Origin: JBHJOF01 sp050330055
GTDB taxonomy: Bacteria > Pseudomonadota > Alphaproteobacteria > Kiloniellales > JAKSDN01
Length of the DNA: 17,310 nucleotides
Assembly (NCBI GenBank): GCA_050330055.1
Contig: JBHJOF010000359.1
Location: forward strand, 1-17,310
Direction of reading: 5' to 3'
Made by a program: the position numbers and the translations under genes. Positions within the stretch are counted from its first letter, which is position 1. Each line of letters begins with the position of its first letter. This document shows, in pieces, positions 15,558-17,310 of this stretch. The notes under the pieces are model-generated. The model was not told the origin of the DNA. It did not search any database and saw only the letters and a list, made by a program, of their open reading frames with translations.

Positions 15558-16765
15558 CGCAGGACAGCATGACACGGCAGGACAGCGCGCCGGCGACGGC
15601 GGAGCGGCGGATCTACCTGGACTACCAGGCGACCACGCCGACCGATCCGCGTGTCGTCGAGGCCATGCTGCCGTACTTCACCGAGCGCTTCGGCAACCCG
15701 CACTCCATCGAGCACGCCTTCGGTCACGACGCCGAGGCGGCGGTCGAGCAGGCGCGCGTCCAGGTCGCCGCGCTGATCGGCGCCGATCCGCGCGAGATCG
15801 TCTTCACCTCGGGCGCCACCGAATCGAACAACCTGGCGATCAAGGGTGCGGCGCGCTTCCACAAGGACCGCAAGCCGCACGTCGTCACGACGGTGACGGA
15901 GCACAAGTGCGTGCTGGAATCCTGCGCCAGGTTGGAGCGCGAGGGCTTCCGTGTGACCTACCTTCCGGTCGAGCCGAGCGGCCTGATCGACTTCGACAGG
16001 TTGGCCGCGGCGGTCACCGAGGAGACCGCGGTGGTCTCGGTCATGGCGGTCAACAACGAGATCGGCGTGATCCAGCCGCTGGCCGAGATCGGTGCGCTCT
16101 GCCGCGAGCGCGGCGCCTACTTTCACAGCGACGCGGCCCAGGCGGTGGGCAAGATCCCGATCGACGTCAAGGACATGGCGATCGACCTGCTGTCGATCTC
16201 GGGCCACAAGCTCTACGGCCCCAAGGGCATCGGCGCGCTCTACGTGCGGCGCCGGCCGCGGGTGCGGCTCGAGCCGCTGATCGACGGCGGCGGGCAGGAG
16301 CGCGGGCTGCGCTCCGGCACCCTGCCGGCGCCGCTCTGCGTCGGTCTGGGGGTTGCCTGCGCCCTGGCGGCGAATGAAATGGCGGGCGAGGCGGCGCGGC
16401 TCGAGGCCCTGAAGGACAAGCTGCTTGGCGCGCTGACCGCCGGCCTCGAGGACGTCACCCTGAACGGCGACCCGCAGCGGCGCATCCCCGGTAACCTGAA
16501 CCTGAGCTTCGCCGGGATCGAGGCCGAGGCGCTGATCGCCGCGCTGCCGCAGCTCGCGCTCTCGACCGGCTCGGCCTGCACCTCGACCTCGGTCGAGCCG
16601 TCCTACGTGCTGCGCGCGCTCGGGCTCAGCGACGAGCAGGCGCGGACCAGCCTGCGCATCGGGCTCGGCCGCTTCACGACCGAGGCCGAGGTCGCCGAGG
16701 CGGCGCGGGCGATCATCGCGGCGGTGAAGCGGCTGCGCGCGGCCGGCGCGCGTGCAGCCGAGTAG
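15554..16765 (+). CDS. iscS: Cysteine desulfurase IscS
   Basis: A 403-residue PLP enzyme, about 14 residues longer at the N-terminus than E. coli IscS. Motifs: YLDYQATTPTDPRV, FGNPHSIEHAFG, TSGATESNNLAIKG, TEHKCVLE, NNEIGVIQPLAEIG, HSDAAQAVGK, the PLP lysine in SGHKLYGPKG (K219), GGGQERGLRSGT, and the catalytic cysteine in TGSACTSTSVEPSYVLRALG (C342). It supplies sulfur for Fe-S assembly and tRNA thiolation. Starts at 15554 (MTQDSM) and 15569 (MTRQDS) are both possible; the first is chosen for the 4-bp overlap with the upstream gene. It is followed after 100 bp by the ferredoxin gene, with none of iscU, iscA, hscB or hscA in between. Confidence 0.95.
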   Translation: MTQDSMTRQDSAPATAERRIYLDYQATTPTDPRVVEAMLPYFTERFGNPHSIEHAFGHDAEAAVEQARVQVAALIGADPREIVFTSGATESNNLAIKGAARFHKDRKPHVVTTVTEHKCVLESCARLEREGFRVTYLPVEPSGLIDFDRLAAAVTEETAVVSVMAVNNEIGVIQPLAEIGALCRERGAYFHSDAAQAVGKIPIDVKDMAIDLLSISGHKLYGPKGIGALYVRRRPRVRLEPLIDGGGQERGLRSGTLPAPLCVGLGVACALAANEMAGEAARLEALKDKLLGALTAGLEDVTLNGDPQRRIPGNLNLSFAGIEAEALIAALPQLALSTGSACTSTSVEPSYVLRALGLSDEQARTSLRIGLGRFTTEAEVAEAARAIIAAVKRLRAAGARAAE

Positions 16766-16865
16766 GGGCGGCCGAACAGAACTGTGGCAGTCATCGGCCG
16801 TTGAGGAAGCATCGCCAAGCCAAGCCGGCGCGCTGTGGAGCTTTGAAGGATAGGAGTTGGCCTGA

Positions 16866-17198
16866 ATGCCGAAGATGGTGTTTGTCGAACGGGACGGGAA
16901 CCGCAAGGAGGTGGAGGCTCCGCTCGGGCTGTCGGTGCTGGAGATCGCGCATCGCAACGACGTCGACATCGAGGGCGCCTGCGAGGGCTCGATGGCCTGC
17001 TCGACCTGCCACGTCATCGTCGATCTCGCCTGGTACGGCAAGCTCAATGAGGCGAGCGAAGACGAGGAGGACATGCTCGACCTGGCCTTCGGCCTGACCG
17101 CCACCTCGCGGCTCGGCTGCCAGATCATCATTACCGAAGAGCTCGATGGCCTGACTGTCGCCCTGCCGTCCGAATCCCGCAACATGCTGCTCGACTAG
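16866..17198 (+). CDS. fdx: Adrenodoxin-type [2Fe-2S] ferredoxin of Fe-S assembly
   Basis: A 110-residue protein, the usual size. The cluster cysteines are C39, C45, C48 (CEGSMACSTC, C-x5-C-x2-C) and C85 (SRLGCQ), the pattern of vertebrate-type and ISC ferredoxins. The acidic helix NEASEDEEDMLDLAF (61-75) is the partner-binding surface of the family. Known role: electron donor to IscS/IscU during cluster formation. The ribosome-binding site TAGGAG sits about 10 bases before ATG 16866. The 100-bp gap after iscS holds no gene; two CGGCCG copies 20 nt apart (16769-16774 and 16795-16800) could form a weak stem. Confidence 0.94.
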   Translation: MPKMVFVERDGNRKEVEAPLGLSVLEIAHRNDVDIEGACEGSMACSTCHVIVDLAWYGKLNEASEDEEDMLDLAFGLTATSRLGCQIIITEELDGLTVALPSESRNMLLD

Positions 17199-17215
17199 CG
17201 GCGTCGTCGCCCGCC

Positions 17216-17310
17216 ATGCCGCAGCCCGCACAGACGATTGCCGACAGCGAGCTGGCCTCGGCCGGCAACCTCTTCTCCCGGCTCAAGGCCGCCTGCGCCG
17301 CCGACTGGCA
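17216..17310 (+). CDS. Probable TenA/thiaminase II family protein, 3' end outside window
   Basis: ATG 17216, 17 bp after the ferredoxin stop and in the same direction, opens a frame that is still open at the window end (31 codons). The segment NLFSRLKAACAADW resembles the beginning of TenA proteins (a helix ending in the conserved Trp before the HPFV region), which hydrolyse aminopyrimidine thiamin breakdown products. Only the N-terminus is visible, so the family call rests on a short match and is tentative. Confidence 0.5.
   Translation, partial: MPQPAQTIADSELASAGNLFSRLKAACAADW

Noticed and set aside
15494..17185. Minus-strand open frame of 563 codons
   Set aside because: It is antisense to iscS and fdx, spans two real genes and their spacer, and gives an Arg-rich product with no motif.

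Overview
The window is GC-rich bacterial chromosome with the gene content and order of an alphaproteobacterium, most likely from the Rhodospirillales/Kiloniellales side. Pointers are a divergent tyrS/anmK pair next to a large AsmA/YhdP-type protein and glnE, a short-type CysE beside an alphaproteobacterial IscR, and an adrenodoxin-type ferredoxin. No rRNA, tRNA, insertion sequence, phage gene or CRISPR array was seen.

Region by region. (1) 1-6799, housekeeping block: glnE (minus, C-terminus cut off by the window start), a divergent 1090-residue AsmA/YhdP-like envelope protein, and convergent tyrS. (2) 6800-8095: a 162-bp divergent spacer carrying three short direct repeats, then anmK (peptidoglycan recycling). 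(3) 8109-12189, accessory block on the minus strand: an ATP-grasp carboligase-like gene, a calcineurin-like phosphoesterase 9 bp behind it, an AT-rich 400-bp spacer, and a family 2 glycosyltransferase with a C-terminal membrane segment. The ATP-grasp gene starts inside a pair of perfect stem-loops. The spacers on either side of the ATP-grasp/phosphoesterase pair are the only clearly AT-rich, weakly coding stretches of the window. This block looks like an insertion of cell-surface or secondary-metabolism type genes between conserved neighbours. (4) 12190-12855: a small alpha/beta hydrolase (COG2945 type), minus strand. (5) 12856-17310, Fe-S/cysteine block on the plus strand: a strong sigma70-type promoter overlapped by a sequence very close to the E. 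coli type 1 IscR box, then cysE, iscR, a NifS-like cysteine desulfurase, iscS, a [2Fe-2S] ferredoxin and the start of a probable TenA-family gene.

How the genes work together. The last block reads as one transcription unit: CysE makes O-acetylserine for cysteine, the two desulfurases take sulfur from cysteine, the ferredoxin supplies electrons for Fe-S assembly, and IscR, itself an Fe-S protein, probably represses the whole unit through the operator over the promoter. Unusually, iscU, iscA, hscB and hscA are absent between iscS and the ferredoxin gene.

The most promising less-described items are the ATP-grasp/phosphoesterase pair with its start-codon hairpin and an altered metal-binding motif (GSHD instead of GNHD), and cysE being placed under a predicted IscR operator in a condensed isc operon.
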